Shown: positions 36,196 to 44,298 of the stretch, piece after piece
Layout of the letters: every line of letters starts with the position of its first letter
How positions within the stretch are numbered: the stretch's first letter is position 1
Assembly (NCBI RefSeq): GCF_031451695.1
Contig: NZ_JARWAM010000007.1
Coordinates: forward strand, 124,001 to 188,000
Length of the DNA: 64,000 nt
Reading direction: 5' to 3'
DNA from: Franzmannia qiaohouensis
GTDB lineage: Bacteria; Pseudomonadota; Gammaproteobacteria; Pseudomonadales; Halomonadaceae
Made by a program: the position numbers and the translations under genes
The notes under the pieces: model-generated
What the model was told of the DNA's origin: nothing
What the model saw: only the letters and a program-made list of their open reading frames with translations
Databases searched by the model: none

Positions 36196-36588
36196 TCAGT
36201 CGTCGGCCGGCGCGTAGGAGCCATCCTCGCGATGCACTTCGGTGCCGGTGATCGGCGGCGTGAACACGCAGGCCAGGTGCATGGTCTTGCTGGCACGCAG
36301 CAGATGCTCGTCGTGCTGGTCAAGAATGTAGATATCGCCCGGCTTGATCGGCCAGATCTTGCCATCGGCCAGGGTCTCGACTTCCCCTTCGCCTTCCATG
36401 CAAAACACCGCTTCATAGTGATGCTTGTAGTGGATGTGGGTCTCGGTGCCTTCGTAGATACGGGTGATATGGAAAGAGAAGCCTCCATTATCGCTGGCCA
36501 GCAGCAGGCGCGTGCTGTCCCAGTTGCCGTTCTCGGCCTTGACCAGGCGCTCGGATTGACGTGCTTCTTCGAGGTTACGAACGATCAT
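36196..36588 (-). CDS. ectC: L-ectoine synthase
   Basis: Closes the ring of N-gamma-acetyl-diaminobutyrate to give ectoine, the compatible solute. The 130-residue cupin protein shows the family blocks GFSFHITRIYEGTETHIHYKHH, EAVFCMEGEGEVETLADGK and PGDIYILDQHDEHLLRA, with the His/Tyr residues that hold the metal and substrate. The ATG at 36588 has AGGAG eleven bases upstream; the frame is open further upstream but unlike EctC. A hairpin and a sigma-54-like promoter separate it from ectB. Last gene of ectABC; no ectD or dedicated aspartokinase follows. Confidence 0.97.
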   Translation of the reverse strand: MIVRNLEEARQSERLVKAENGNWDSTRLLLASDNGGFSFHITRIYEGTETHIHYKHHYEAVFCMEGEGEVETLADGKIWPIKPGDIYILDQHDEHLLRASKTMHLACVFTPPITGTEVHREDGSYAPADD

Positions 36589-36650
36589 GGGTGTGATCTC
36601 CTGAATGCGGTGAATCGCGGGTGCCGTGTCGACAGGCGCGTAACGTAACG

Positions 36651-36672
36651 ACGGCCCGCCGCGGCGGGCCGT
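36651..36672 (-). promoter_or_regulatory. perfect 22-bp palindrome in the ectB-ectC spacer
   Basis: ACGGCCCGCCG joined directly to CGGCGGGCCGT. In RNA it would form a strong stem of about nine pairs with a 4-base loop, 63 bases before ectC. It could attenuate or process transcription between ectB and ectC. No T-run follows. Confidence 0.5.
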
Positions 36673-36690
36673 GGATGTGCAGGGCGCCAA

Positions 36691-36705
36691 GCATGCCCAG
36701 TGCCC
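36691..36705 (-). promoter_or_regulatory. sigma-54-like promoter upstream of ectC
   Basis: On the minus strand, GGGCAC (36705-36700), five bases, then ATGC (36694-36691): 8 of 10 matches to TGGCAC-N5-TTGC, with the invariant GG and GC dinucleotides at the right distance. A sigma-54 promoter before ectC has been proposed in Halomonas elongata. CAGTAG repeats lie just upstream. Confidence 0.5.
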
Positions 36706-36759
36706 TACTCTATCTACTGTCTACTGCTCTACTGCCCCTTCCATCAAAACATGCTTGGC
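36705..36759 (-). repeat. CAGTAG direct repeats within an inverted repeat upstream of ectC
   Basis: CTACTG occurs at 36714-36719, 36721-36726 and 36729-36734, with CTACTC at 36705-36710 (CAGTAG on the minus strand). Outside them GCCAAGCATG (36686-36695) and CATGCTTGGC (36750-36759) form a 10-bp inverted repeat that overlaps the -12 element. Possible activator site or ectAB transcript end structure. Confidence 0.5.
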
Positions 36760-36770
36760 AGTATAGCGCC

Positions 36771-38036
36771 TTAGCCGAAAGCTTTTTTGGTGCTGGCGTC
36801 GAGAATGTCCAGCCCCTTGAGCAGATCCTCATCGCTGATGGTCAGCGGGCACAGGCACTTGACCACTTGTCCATCGTGACCGCTGGTCTCGATGATCAGG
36901 CCCTGCTCGAAGGCTTCTGCGGTAATCTTGTCGGCGTGCTCACCGCTGCCCACGTCGAGACCGCGCATCAGGCCGCGGCCGCGCTCCGAGGCGGGAATGC
37001 CCTTGGCGGTCAGCCACTCGGCGAGCTTCTGGAAACGCTCTTCGACGATACGCCCCTTGCGCTGTACATCGCGCTCGAAGGTGTCGTCGCTCCAGAAGTG
37101 GCGCATGGCGGCGGTGGCGGTAGTGAAGGCGAGATTGAAGCCGCGGAAGGTGCCGTTGTATTGACCAGGCTTCCACTTATCGAGCTCCGGGCGCATCAGC
37201 ACGTGGGCAAAGGGCAGCCCAAGGCCGGACAGCGACTTGGAGTTGGTCACGATGTCGGGCTTGATACCGGCATGTTCGAAGCTGAAGAACTTGCCGGTAC
37301 GACCGCAGCCGGCCTGGATGTCGTCGACGATCAGCAGGATATGATGGGCATGGCAGATCTTCTCGAGGCGCTGCAGCCACTCGATGCCGGCGGGGTTGAT
37401 GCCGCCCTCCCCCTGTACGGTTTCAACGATCACTGCGGCGGGGATGTCGAGGCCGCTGGAGTTGTCGCCGAGCAGCTTCTCGAGATAGTCGAGGGTATCG
37501 GCGTGCTCGCCCAGGTAGCCGTCGAACGGCATGAACGAGGCGCCCTGGGTGGGAATGCCGCCGGTGGCTTCGCGGAACTTGCGATTGCCGGTGGTGGCCA
37601 GCGCCCCCATGGTCACGCCGTGGAAGCCGTTGGTAAAGGTCACGATGTTGTGGCGGCCGGTGGCCACGCGGGCCAGTCGAATCGCGGCTTCGACGGCGTT
37701 GGTGCCGGTCGGGCCCGGCAGGTGCACCTTGTAGTCCAGGCCGCGCGGCTTGAGGATCAGCTCTTCAAGCGTCTCGAGATACTCGCGCTTGGCGCGGGTC
37801 CACATGTCGAGGCCGTGGATGATACCGTCGCCGGCCATGTAGTCGATCAGCGCCTGCTTGAGCTTGGGATGATTGTGGCCGTAGTTTAGGGTGCCGGCGC
37901 CGGCCAGGAAATCGATGTACTGACGCCCCTCCTCGTCGGTCAGGCGCGCGCCCTTGGCTTCGGTGAAGACCACCGGAAACGAGCGTGAATAGGTGCGTAC
38001 GTTGGATTCCATGCGTTCGAGAGTCTGGGTCTGCAT
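36771..38036 (-). CDS. ectB: diaminobutyrate-2-oxoglutarate aminotransferase
   Basis: First committed step of ectoine synthesis, converting aspartate semialdehyde plus glutamate to diaminobutyrate with pyridoxal phosphate. The 421-residue class III aminotransferase has FLAGAGTLNYGHNHPKLKQ, PGPTGTNAVEAAIRLARV, LLIVDDIQAGCGRTGKFFSF (the cofactor-contacting Asp) and TNSKSLSGLGLPFAHVLM (PLP-binding Lys). The start MQTQTLERMESNV matches H. elongata EctB as I recall it and has AGGAGGT seven bases upstream; an in-frame codon at 38054 lacks support. Confidence 0.97.
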   Translation of the reverse strand: MQTQTLERMESNVRTYSRSFPVVFTEAKGARLTDEEGRQYIDFLAGAGTLNYGHNHPKLKQALIDYMAGDGIIHGLDMWTRAKREYLETLEELILKPRGLDYKVHLPGPTGTNAVEAAIRLARVATGRHNIVTFTNGFHGVTMGALATTGNRKFREATGGIPTQGASFMPFDGYLGEHADTLDYLEKLLGDNSSGLDIPAAVIVETVQGEGGINPAGIEWLQRLEKICHAHHILLIVDDIQAGCGRTGKFFSFEHAGIKPDIVTNSKSLSGLGLPFAHVLMRPELDKWKPGQYNGTFRGFNLAFTTATAAMRHFWSDDTFERDVQRKGRIVEERFQKLAEWLTAKGIPASERGRGLMRGLDVGSGEHADKITAEAFEQGLIIETSGHDGQVVKCLCPLTISDEDLLKGLDILDASTKKAFG

Positions 38037-38063
38037 TATCGACCTCCTGATCAAAGATGGTTG

Positions 38064-38121
38064 GCGTGACCGCTGTCACGCAGACAAAGGGAAGCCCTGC
38101 GGCCGTCTCGAGAACGGCCGC
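38064..38121 (-). promoter_or_regulatory. two hairpins in the ectA-ectB spacer
   Basis: GCGTGAC (38064-38070) pairs with GTCACGC (38075-38081), loop CGCT. GCGGCCGT (38099-38106) pairs with ACGGCCGC (38114-38121), loop CTCGAGA. Both sit between ectA and ectB (102-base gap) and may stabilise mRNA ends or tune the relative expression of the two genes. Confidence 0.45.
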
Positions 38122-38138
38122 TGGGGACACAAACGGGG

Positions 38139-38717
38139 TCAGATACGATCGGGCTGGAAGGGGCCGATACGTACCAGGTTTTCCGGGTCGTGCTCACCGC
38201 CAAGCTGGTCGGTGGAGAAATACTCGCGGCTGTTGAGCGGCGCCTGCCAGCGGTCGGCGAGACGCTTGAACAGCCCCCAGGAGGCATCGTTGTCCGGGGT
38301 GATGGTGGTTTCGAGGTGATGCACGTCGGCGAGCTCCGGGCGCGACATGACCGCCTCGACCAGGCGCCGCGCAAGACCGGTACCGCGGGCCTTCTCACCC
38401 ACGGCCACCTGCCACAGGAAGTAGGTGTCAGGCGCGTTGCTCTTCACGTAGCCCGATACGAACCCGACGATTTCGCCCTCTTCATTGGTTGCCACGGCGC
38501 AGCTATCGCGAAACTGGGTGGCCAGCAGCAGGTAGGCATAGGCGGAATTGACGTCGAGCGGCGGGCAGGCCTTGACCAGCTCATAGACGCCCCAGCCATC
38601 GTCGGGATTGGGCTTGCGTATGTACAGTTGAGAAGACGATTTACCGACCACTGCATCGGCGACGCTGGGGCGGGCAAGATCGGCGGAGGTCGTAAACGGC
38701 TGTGCGGATACGTTCAT
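38139..38717 (-). CDS. ectA: L-2,4-diaminobutyrate acetyltransferase
   Basis: GNAT enzyme making N-gamma-acetyl-diaminobutyrate from diaminobutyrate and acetyl-CoA, the second step of ectoine synthesis. The 192-residue protein contains PNPDDGWGVYELVKACPPLDVNS and the acetyl-CoA loop VAVGEKARGTGLARRLVEAVM, plus HHLETTITPDNDASWGLF. The start MNVSAQPFTTSADLARPSVADA aligns with H. elongata EctA. A predicted -10 box sits directly before an earlier in-frame ATG (38750), which rules that one out. First gene of ectABC. Confidence 0.97.
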   Translation of the reverse strand: MNVSAQPFTTSADLARPSVADAVVGKSSSQLYIRKPNPDDGWGVYELVKACPPLDVNSAYAYLLLATQFRDSCAVATNEEGEIVGFVSGYVKSNAPDTYFLWQVAVGEKARGTGLARRLVEAVMSRPELADVHHLETTITPDNDASWGLFKRLADRWQAPLNSREYFSTDQLGGEHDPENLVRIGPFQPDRI

Positions 38718-38750
38718 CGTTATACTTCGCAGTTGGCGAATTTGCGCCAT

Positions 38751-38779
38751 ATGATAACAAGCGCTTATGGATAAATCAA
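38751..38779 (-). promoter_or_regulatory. sigma-70 promoter of ectABC
   Basis: Minus strand TTGATT (38779-38774), 17 bases, TATCAT (38756-38751): 4 of 6 matches to TTGACA and 5 of 6 to TATAAT, with ideal spacing. The start would be near 38744, about 27 bases before the ectA ATG. Surroundings are AT-rich (TTATCC, CATAAG), as in osmotic-stress promoters. The rest of the gap up to the gor terminator shows nothing distinct. Confidence 0.65.
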
Positions 38780-38940
38780 AAAGCCCTTTATCATGTGGCG
38801 CACAATCCATAATCCTGAGTTATGTGGGCGCCACCCAGCAGCCTCGCTGGCAAGGCAAGCCCCCTGATGACAACGTCACCCAAGGAGTTTAGCCCAGGCC
38901 AGCGCCTTGTGACGCTGATATAGCGCCTTGCCATCAACGC

Positions 38941-38966
38941 AAGAGGCCGCCCGCAGGCGGCCTCTT
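38941..38966. terminator. terminator hairpin of gor
   Basis: AAGAGGCCGCC (38941-38951) pairs perfectly with GGCGGCCTCTT (38956-38966), loop CGCA, 19 bases past the gor stop codon on the minus strand. Confidence 0.65.
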
Positions 38967-38985
38967 GATCATCAGGCAGGTGCCC

Positions 38986-40347
38986 TCAGCGACGCGTCAC
39001 GCTACGCATGGTGACGAACTCCTCGGCGCCGGTGGGATGAATGCCCACGGTAGCATCGAAATCGAGTTTGGTGAGGCCGGCCCGCACCGCAATGGCGATG
39101 CCCTGGATCACCTCGCCGGCCTCCTCGCCGACCATATGCGCGCCGACCACCCTGTCGCTGATTTCATCGACGATCAGCTTCATCAGGCAGCGCTCGTCGC
39201 TGCCCGACAGGGTGTGCTTCATCGGCCGGAAGTCGGCAGTGTAGACACGCACCTCACCAAACTGCTCGCGCGCCGCCTCTTCGGAGAGGCCCACCGTGCC
39301 GATATTGGGGTGGCAGAACACCGCCGTTGCGATGTTGTGATAGTCGAGCGGGCGCGGCGGCGCATCGCTGAAGTGGTGCTGGACCATGTGCATGGCTTCG
39401 GCCAGGGCCACCGGGGTCAGCTCGGGGCCGCCGGTGACGTCGCCCAGCGCCAGGATCGACGGCACCGAGGTCTCGTAGCGTTCGTTGACCTTGATCGTGC
39501 CATCTTCGTTGAGCGCGATATCCAACTGGTCGAGGCCCAGGTCCTGCAGGTGCGGCTTGCGGCCGGTGGCGGCAAGCACGGCGTCGACCTCGAGCGTTTC
39601 GCCGTTGGTCAGGGTGACCCGATAGGCGCTTCCCGCCGCTTCGATGCGCTCGATATTGGTCTCGAAGTGCAGTTTGACGCCCTTCTTGGCCATTTCATCA
39701 CGGGTGAATTCACGCACTTCGCGGTCGAAGCCGCGCAGGAACAGTTCGCCGCGATAGACGAGATGCGCCTCGCTGCCCAGGCCGTTGAAGATACTGGCGA
39801 ACTCCACTGCGATATAGCCCCCGCCAAGCACCAGGAAGCGCTCGGGAAAGGCATCGAGATCGAACACTCGGTTGGTGTCGACGACGTGCTCGTTACCGGG
39901 GAAGTCCGGCACCCAGGGCCAGCCGCCGACGGCAACGAGAATTTTCTCGGCGCTGACGGTATCACCGCCGACCTCGACGTGATGGCCATCGAGCACCTTG
40001 GCGCGGGCGTTGATCAGGGTCACATCAGCGCCCTCGAGCAGGCGGCCGTAGATGCCGTTGAGCCGCTTGATCTCGGCGATCTTGTTGTCGCGCAGGGTGG
40101 CCCAGTCGAAGCGCGGCGCCTCGGGCAGGGTCCAGCCGAAACCGGCACTGTCGTCGAAGGCATCATGGAAGTGCGCGGCATAGGAGTAGAGCTTCTTGGG
40201 CACGCAGCCGACGTTGACACAGGTACCGCCGAGGTAGCGGTCCTCGGCTACGGCGACACGTGCGCCGGTGGCCGCTGCGGTACGCGCGGCGCGCACGCCA
40301 CCGGAACCGGCACCGATGACGAAAAGATCGTAGTCGTACTGGGACAC
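38986..40347 (-). CDS. gor: glutathione-disulfide reductase
   Basis: Flavoprotein reducing oxidised glutathione with NADPH. The 453-residue sequence has the FAD motif FVIGAGSGGVRAAR, the redox-active disulfide GGTCVNVGCVPKK, the NAD(P) motif VLGGGYIAVEFASIF, and the dimer-interface His in GIHPTGAEEF. The NADPH-specific arginines (HLVYRGELFLRGFD) favour glutathione over lipoamide. The frame is open upstream without an ATG at the protein start; GTG at 40347 (MSQYDYDLF) has AGGAG six to seven bases before it and fits the family N-terminus. Confidence 0.95.
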   Translation of the reverse strand: MSQYDYDLFVIGAGSGGVRAARTAAATGARVAVAEDRYLGGTCVNVGCVPKKLYSYAAHFHDAFDDSAGFGWTLPEAPRFDWATLRDNKIAEIKRLNGIYGRLLEGADVTLINARAKVLDGHHVEVGGDTVSAEKILVAVGGWPWVPDFPGNEHVVDTNRVFDLDAFPERFLVLGGGYIAVEFASIFNGLGSEAHLVYRGELFLRGFDREVREFTRDEMAKKGVKLHFETNIERIEAAGSAYRVTLTNGETLEVDAVLAATGRKPHLQDLGLDQLDIALNEDGTIKVNERYETSVPSILALGDVTGGPELTPVALAEAMHMVQHHFSDAPPRPLDYHNIATAVFCHPNIGTVGLSEEAAREQFGEVRVYTADFRPMKHTLSGSDERCLMKLIVDEISDRVVGAHMVGEEAGEVIQGIAIAVRAGLTKLDFDATVGIHPTGAEEFVTMRSVTRR

Positions 40348-40496
40348 GGATATCTCCTGAAAAACGCTAAAGCATTGAATCGCTGCGCAGATGATACCAG
40401 CCCCCGAGCAGTGCCGGGAGTGGCGGTGACGTTGACCCTCTGCAAGACTCACGGTAAAAGAAGCGCCACCCATGTTGTCATTATAGGTTTGCCGTC

Positions 40497-41147
40497 ATGA
40501 AAGAACGCATGCAAGCGCTGCTCGAACGCAACCGCGAGTGGGCGGAGCGGATGCGCGAACAGGACCCCGAGTTCTTTTCGCGCCTCTCGCAGCAACAGAA
40601 CCCCGACTACCTGTGGATCGGCTGTTCGGACAGCCGCGTGCCGGCCAACCAGATCATCGCCCTGCCCCCCGGCGAAGTCTTCGTCCATCGCAATGTCGCC
40701 AACCTGCTGCACAACAACGACATGAATGCCCTGTCGGTGGTGCAGTACGCGGTCGACGTGCTCAAGGTAAAGCACATCATGGTGGTTGGGCACTACGGCT
40801 GTGGCGGGGTGCGGGCCGCCGTGCAGGGGGGCGAAAACGGCATCGTCGACTTCTGGCTGCACTCGGTGCGCGACCTCTACAGCCGTCATCGCGAGAGCCT
40901 TGCCGCGCTTAGCCTGGACGAGCAGGTCGACCGCATGTGCGAGCTCAACGTCAAGGCCCAGGTCGACAACCTGGCGCGCAACAAGATCATTCAGCGCGCC
41001 TGGCAGCGCGACCAGCCGCTGGCCGTGCATGGCTGGGTCTATGGGCTCGGCGACGGCCGGGTCACCGACCTCGACTGCACCGTCGAAGGGCTCGACCAGG
41101 TGCCACAGCTCTACCGCGTCGACCGCCTCGATCCCATCGAGCCATGA
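40497..41147 (+). CDS. can: beta-class carbonic anhydrase
   Basis: Zinc enzyme interconverting carbon dioxide and bicarbonate. The 216-residue protein has the zinc-binding set CSDSR (Cys and the Asp-Arg pair) and GHYGCGG (His and Cys), plus VVQYAVDVLKVKHIMVVG. Length and motifs match E. coli Can. A weak promoter-like pair, TTGACC (40432-40437) and TAAAAG (40455-40460) with 17-base spacing, lies upstream. The stop overlaps the next start (ATGA), so it is probably co-translated with pepQ. Confidence 0.96.
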   Translation: MKERMQALLERNREWAERMREQDPEFFSRLSQQQNPDYLWIGCSDSRVPANQIIALPPGEVFVHRNVANLLHNNDMNALSVVQYAVDVLKVKHIMVVGHYGCGGVRAAVQGGENGIVDFWLHSVRDLYSRHRESLAALSLDEQVDRMCELNVKAQVDNLARNKIIQRAWQRDQPLAVHGWVYGLGDGRVTDLDCTVEGLDQVPQLYRVDRLDPIEP

Positions 41148-42472
41148 GCGGCGCTACGATGCGCGACCGCGACGCCCTGCACTTGGCCCATCTGGATGCG
41201 CTACAGCAGGCCTACGCCGGGCACCTCGAGGCGGCAGGCGTTGACGCGCTGTGGATCTACAGCGGCGCGCCCCACCAGCACTACGCCGACGACCAGACCG
41301 CTACCTTTCGCGCCTACGGCCACTTCGTGCACTGGGCGCCGCTGCCCGAGCTCAGCCACAGCTGGCTGCTGATCCGTCGCGGACGGCGGCCGCTGCTGCA
41401 GATCCATGCCCCGGCCGATTTCTGGCACCTCCCCGCCCGGCGCCCAGACGCGGCCTGGAGTCAGGCATTCGAGATTCGGCTGAGTGACGAGATCACGCCC
41501 CCGCCCTGCGCTGCCAAGCGTCGCGCGGTGATCGGCGACCTCGACGTCGAGCAGGCCAAGGCCATGGGCGCGACGCTCAACCCGCCGGCACTGCTCGCTG
41601 CGCTCGACCACGGCCGACTGCACAAGAGCGCCCACGAACAGGCCTGCCTGATCGACGCCAATCGCGCTGCGCTGGCCGGCCATGCCGCGGCGCGTCAGGC
41701 ATTCGAACGCGGTGCCAGCGAGCTCGATATCCACCTCGCCTATCTGGCGGCGAGCCGGCAGCGCGAGTCGTCACTGCCCTACGACAGTATCGTGGGCCTC
41801 AACCGCCACGCCGGGGTACTCCACTACCAGCACTATGAGCAGACGCTTCCCGGCGAGCGGTATAGCCTGCTGGTCGATGCCGGCCAGCGTCAGCTCGGCT
41901 ACTGCGCCGACATCACCCGCACCTGGGCAGGCCCTGAGGCGCCCGATCTCTTCGTGTCGCTGCTCGCAAGTATGCAAACCCTGCATCAGCGCCTGGTCGC
42001 GGCCTGTGCGCCGGGGGTCGCCTTCGTCGCGCTGCATCGCCAGATGCACCATGAGCTTGCCCAACTGCTCATCGAGCACGGCGTGCTGCGCTGCTCCGCG
42101 GAGGCGGCCGTCGACACCGGCCTTACCCGCGCCTTCTGCCCGCACGGACTGGGCCACTCGCTGGGCATTCAGGTCCACGACGTGGGCGGCCGGCAGGACG
42201 CTGCCGGCGCGCCGCTACCGCCGCCCGCCAGCGATCCCGCTCTGCGCCTGACGCGCACCCTGACGCCGAACATGGTGGTGACCATCGAACCCGGCTGCTA
42301 TGTGATCCCGATGCTGCTCGAACCACTGCGCCGCGGCGCCGAGGCGGCGCAGGTCGACTGGACACTGGTAGAACGGCTCGCCCCCTGTGGCGGGATTCGC
42401 CTCGAAGACAACGTCGCCATTACCCCCAGCGGCCAGCGCAACCTGACCTTGGCCGCCGACGACGGCGACTGA
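41144..42472 (+). CDS. pepQ: Xaa-Pro dipeptidase
   Basis: Dimetal peptidase cleaving dipeptides with C-terminal proline. The 442-residue length matches PepQ. The metal ligands occur in order: Asp in LLVDAGQRQ, Asp in YCADITRTWAG, His in GLGHSLGIQVHDVGG, Glu in TIEPGCYVIP and Glu in IRLEDNVAIT. The N-terminal domain begins MSGATMRDRDALHLAHLDALQQ. The start overlaps the can stop codon by ATGA. Confidence 0.94.
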   Translation: MSGATMRDRDALHLAHLDALQQAYAGHLEAAGVDALWIYSGAPHQHYADDQTATFRAYGHFVHWAPLPELSHSWLLIRRGRRPLLQIHAPADFWHLPARRPDAAWSQAFEIRLSDEITPPPCAAKRRAVIGDLDVEQAKAMGATLNPPALLAALDHGRLHKSAHEQACLIDANRAALAGHAAARQAFERGASELDIHLAYLAASRQRESSLPYDSIVGLNRHAGVLHYQHYEQTLPGERYSLLVDAGQRQLGYCADITRTWAGPEAPDLFVSLLASMQTLHQRLVAACAPGVAFVALHRQMHHELAQLLIEHGVLRCSAEAAVDTGLTRAFCPHGLGHSLGIQVHDVGGRQDAAGAPLPPPASDPALRLTRTLTPNMVVTIEPGCYVIPMLLEPLRRGAEAAQVDWTLVERLAPCGGIRLEDNVAITPSGQRNLTLAADDGD

Positions 42473-42611
42473 TCCCGGGCCATTGCCGAGTCGAGCGCAG
42501 CGGATCCGTCGGCAGGCCTTCACCAAGTCGATTGAGGGTCTCGCTCCAATACGGGTTGCGCGGCGCCGTCAGCGCGATAAGCTGGAAGTACGCCCACTCA
42601 TCGAGACCGGC

Positions 42612-43652
42612 ATGTCACGCACCATCGTTCCCGCTGACTACCGCCCTCCGCGCGGCCTGAGCAATCGCCATGTCCAGACGCTGCTACCGCGCCTGCTGCC
42701 TCGGCGACGGCTGGCGCGGGATACCGAAATTCTCAACCTGCCGGATGGCGACTTCGTCGAGCTGGCCTGGCTGCGCCAGGCCCCGAAGCGGGACGACGCG
42801 CCGCTGTTCATCCTCTTCCATGGCCTCGAGGGTTCGCTCGACTCGCCGTACGCCGGCGAGCTGCTGTGGAGTGCCCAGCAGGCCGGTTGGCGAGCGGTGA
42901 TGATGCACTTCCGCGGCTGTGGCCAGGCCCCCAATCGCCTGCCACGGGCCTATCATAGCGGTGATACCGCGGATGCCTACTGGGTGATCGGCCAGCTCGC
43001 CCAGCGCTATCCCCACGCCATCAAGGTCGCCGCCGGGGTATCGCTGGGGGCCAACATGCTGGTCAAGCTGGTGGCCGAACAGGGCGGCGATGGGCTGGAC
43101 CTGGCCGGCGCCATTGCCATCTGCGCCCCCCTCGACCTGGCGGCCAGTGCCGATGCCTTGAACAGCGGATTCGCCCGCGTCTATCAGCGGCATCTGCTGC
43201 GTTCGCTGAAGCGCAAGGTCATGGCCAAGATGGCCCAGGGACCCATGCCGATTGCGCTGTCGCCGCACCAGCTCAAGGAGCTCGACAGCTTCTGGGCCTA
43301 CGACAACGAGGTTACCGCGCCGCTGCACGGTTTCAGCTCGGCAAGCGACTACTATCGCCGCGCCTCGGCGGGTCGGCTGCTCGGCGATATCGAGCTGCCG
43401 ACCCTGATCCTGCACGCTGCCGACGACCCCTTCATGCCCGGCGACCTGTTCGACCGCTTGCCGACACCCTCGGACTCGGTGCGCGTGGAGATCGCCCGCC
43501 ACGGCGGCCACGTAGGCTTCCTCGAATACCGCCGCGGAGGGCTGCGGTCATGGCTGGGGCGGCGCGTCGCCGAGCAGCTCAACGACTGGGCGGCGCTGGG
43601 CAGCGCCGCCAGCGGCCAAGCGCTGCCCTCGGCTAGCCGATCGGACAGCTGA
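42612..43652 (+). CDS. yheT: YheT-family alpha/beta hydrolase
   Basis: A 346-residue hydrolase. The oxyanion region is FILFHGLEGSLDSPYAG, and the nucleophile elbow GVSLGANMLVKL has Ser in G-x-S-x-G form. A late Asp in HAADDPFMPG and His in ARHGGHVGFLEY complete the triad. The opening YRPPRGLSNRHVQTLLPRL is diagnostic for the YheT group (PRGLxNxHVQT). Physiological substrate unknown. There is a 139-base gap after pepQ, and its 3' end overlaps convergent msrA by 20 bases. Confidence 0.9.
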   Translation: MSRTIVPADYRPPRGLSNRHVQTLLPRLLPRRRLARDTEILNLPDGDFVELAWLRQAPKRDDAPLFILFHGLEGSLDSPYAGELLWSAQQAGWRAVMMHFRGCGQAPNRLPRAYHSGDTADAYWVIGQLAQRYPHAIKVAAGVSLGANMLVKLVAEQGGDGLDLAGAIAICAPLDLAASADALNSGFARVYQRHLLRSLKRKVMAKMAQGPMPIALSPHQLKELDSFWAYDNEVTAPLHGFSSASDYYRRASAGRLLGDIELPTLILHAADDPFMPGDLFDRLPTPSDSVRVEIARHGGHVGFLEYRRGGLRSWLGRRVAEQLNDWAALGSAASGQALPSASRSDS

Positions 43653-44268
43653 CGCCGGTGCCCTTCAGCCCGCAGTAGCCGTTGGGGTTCTTGGCCAGGT
43701 ACTGCTGGTGGTACTCCTCGGCCACATAGAAGGCTTCGAGGGCGGCGATCTCGGTAGTGATCATACCGCGGCCGGCTTCCTCGAGCGCCCGCTGGTAGGC
43801 GTCACGACTCTGCTTCGCGGCCGCCAACTGGCCGCTGCTGGTGGTGTAGATCGCTGAGCGATACTGGCTGCCGCGGTCATTGCCCTGGCGCATGCCCTGG
43901 GTCGGGTCATGGGCTTCCCAGAACACCTGTAGCAGCGCCATGAACGGCAGCCGAGCCGGATCGAAGACCACCCGCACCGCCTCGGTGTGCCCGGTCAAGC
44001 CGGTACAGGTCTCCTCGTAGGTGGGATTGGGCGTATAGCCGCCGGCATAGCCCACCGCAGTAACGTGCACGCCGGGCAGCTCCCAGAACAGCCGCTCCGC
44101 GCCCCAGAAGCAACCCAGCCCCAGCACCACCTCTTCGAGGCCGTCGGGAAACGGCGGCAGCATGCTGGCACCGTTGACCAGATGCTGTCCGCTGATGCGC
44201 AGCGGCGTGTCGCGGCCCGGCAAGGCGCGCTCGGGGGCGACCAGGGACGTGTTGTCGCGTAATGGCAT
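43633..44268 (-). CDS. msrA: peptide-methionine (S)-S-oxide reductase
   Basis: Repairs oxidised methionine (S-sulfoxide) in proteins. The 211-residue protein has the catalytic GLGCFWGAERLF, then GYAGGYTPNPTYEETCTGLTGHTEAV, DPTQGMRQGNDRGSQYRSAIY and a C-terminal resolving Cys in YCGLKG. The extended N-terminus (about 50 residues before GCFWG) is like E. coli MsrA. It is 30 bases downstream of tamB in the same direction. Confidence 0.96.
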   Translation of the reverse strand: MPLRDNTSLVAPERALPGRDTPLRISGQHLVNGASMLPPFPDGLEEVVLGLGCFWGAERLFWELPGVHVTAVGYAGGYTPNPTYEETCTGLTGHTEAVRVVFDPARLPFMALLQVFWEAHDPTQGMRQGNDRGSQYRSAIYTTSSGQLAAAKQSRDAYQRALEEAGRGMITTEIAALEAFYVAEEYHQQYLAKNPNGYCGLKGTGVSCPIG

Positions 44269-44298
44269 TAGGCTATTCCTCGCTTGTCGTCGTGCGCC

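Noticed and set aside
36621..37889. Plus-strand 422-codon open frame
   Set aside because: Antisense to ectB and its spacer; no protein features.
38965..40500. Plus-strand 511-codon open frame
   Set aside because: Antisense to gor, which has a complete FAD/NADPH/disulfide set.
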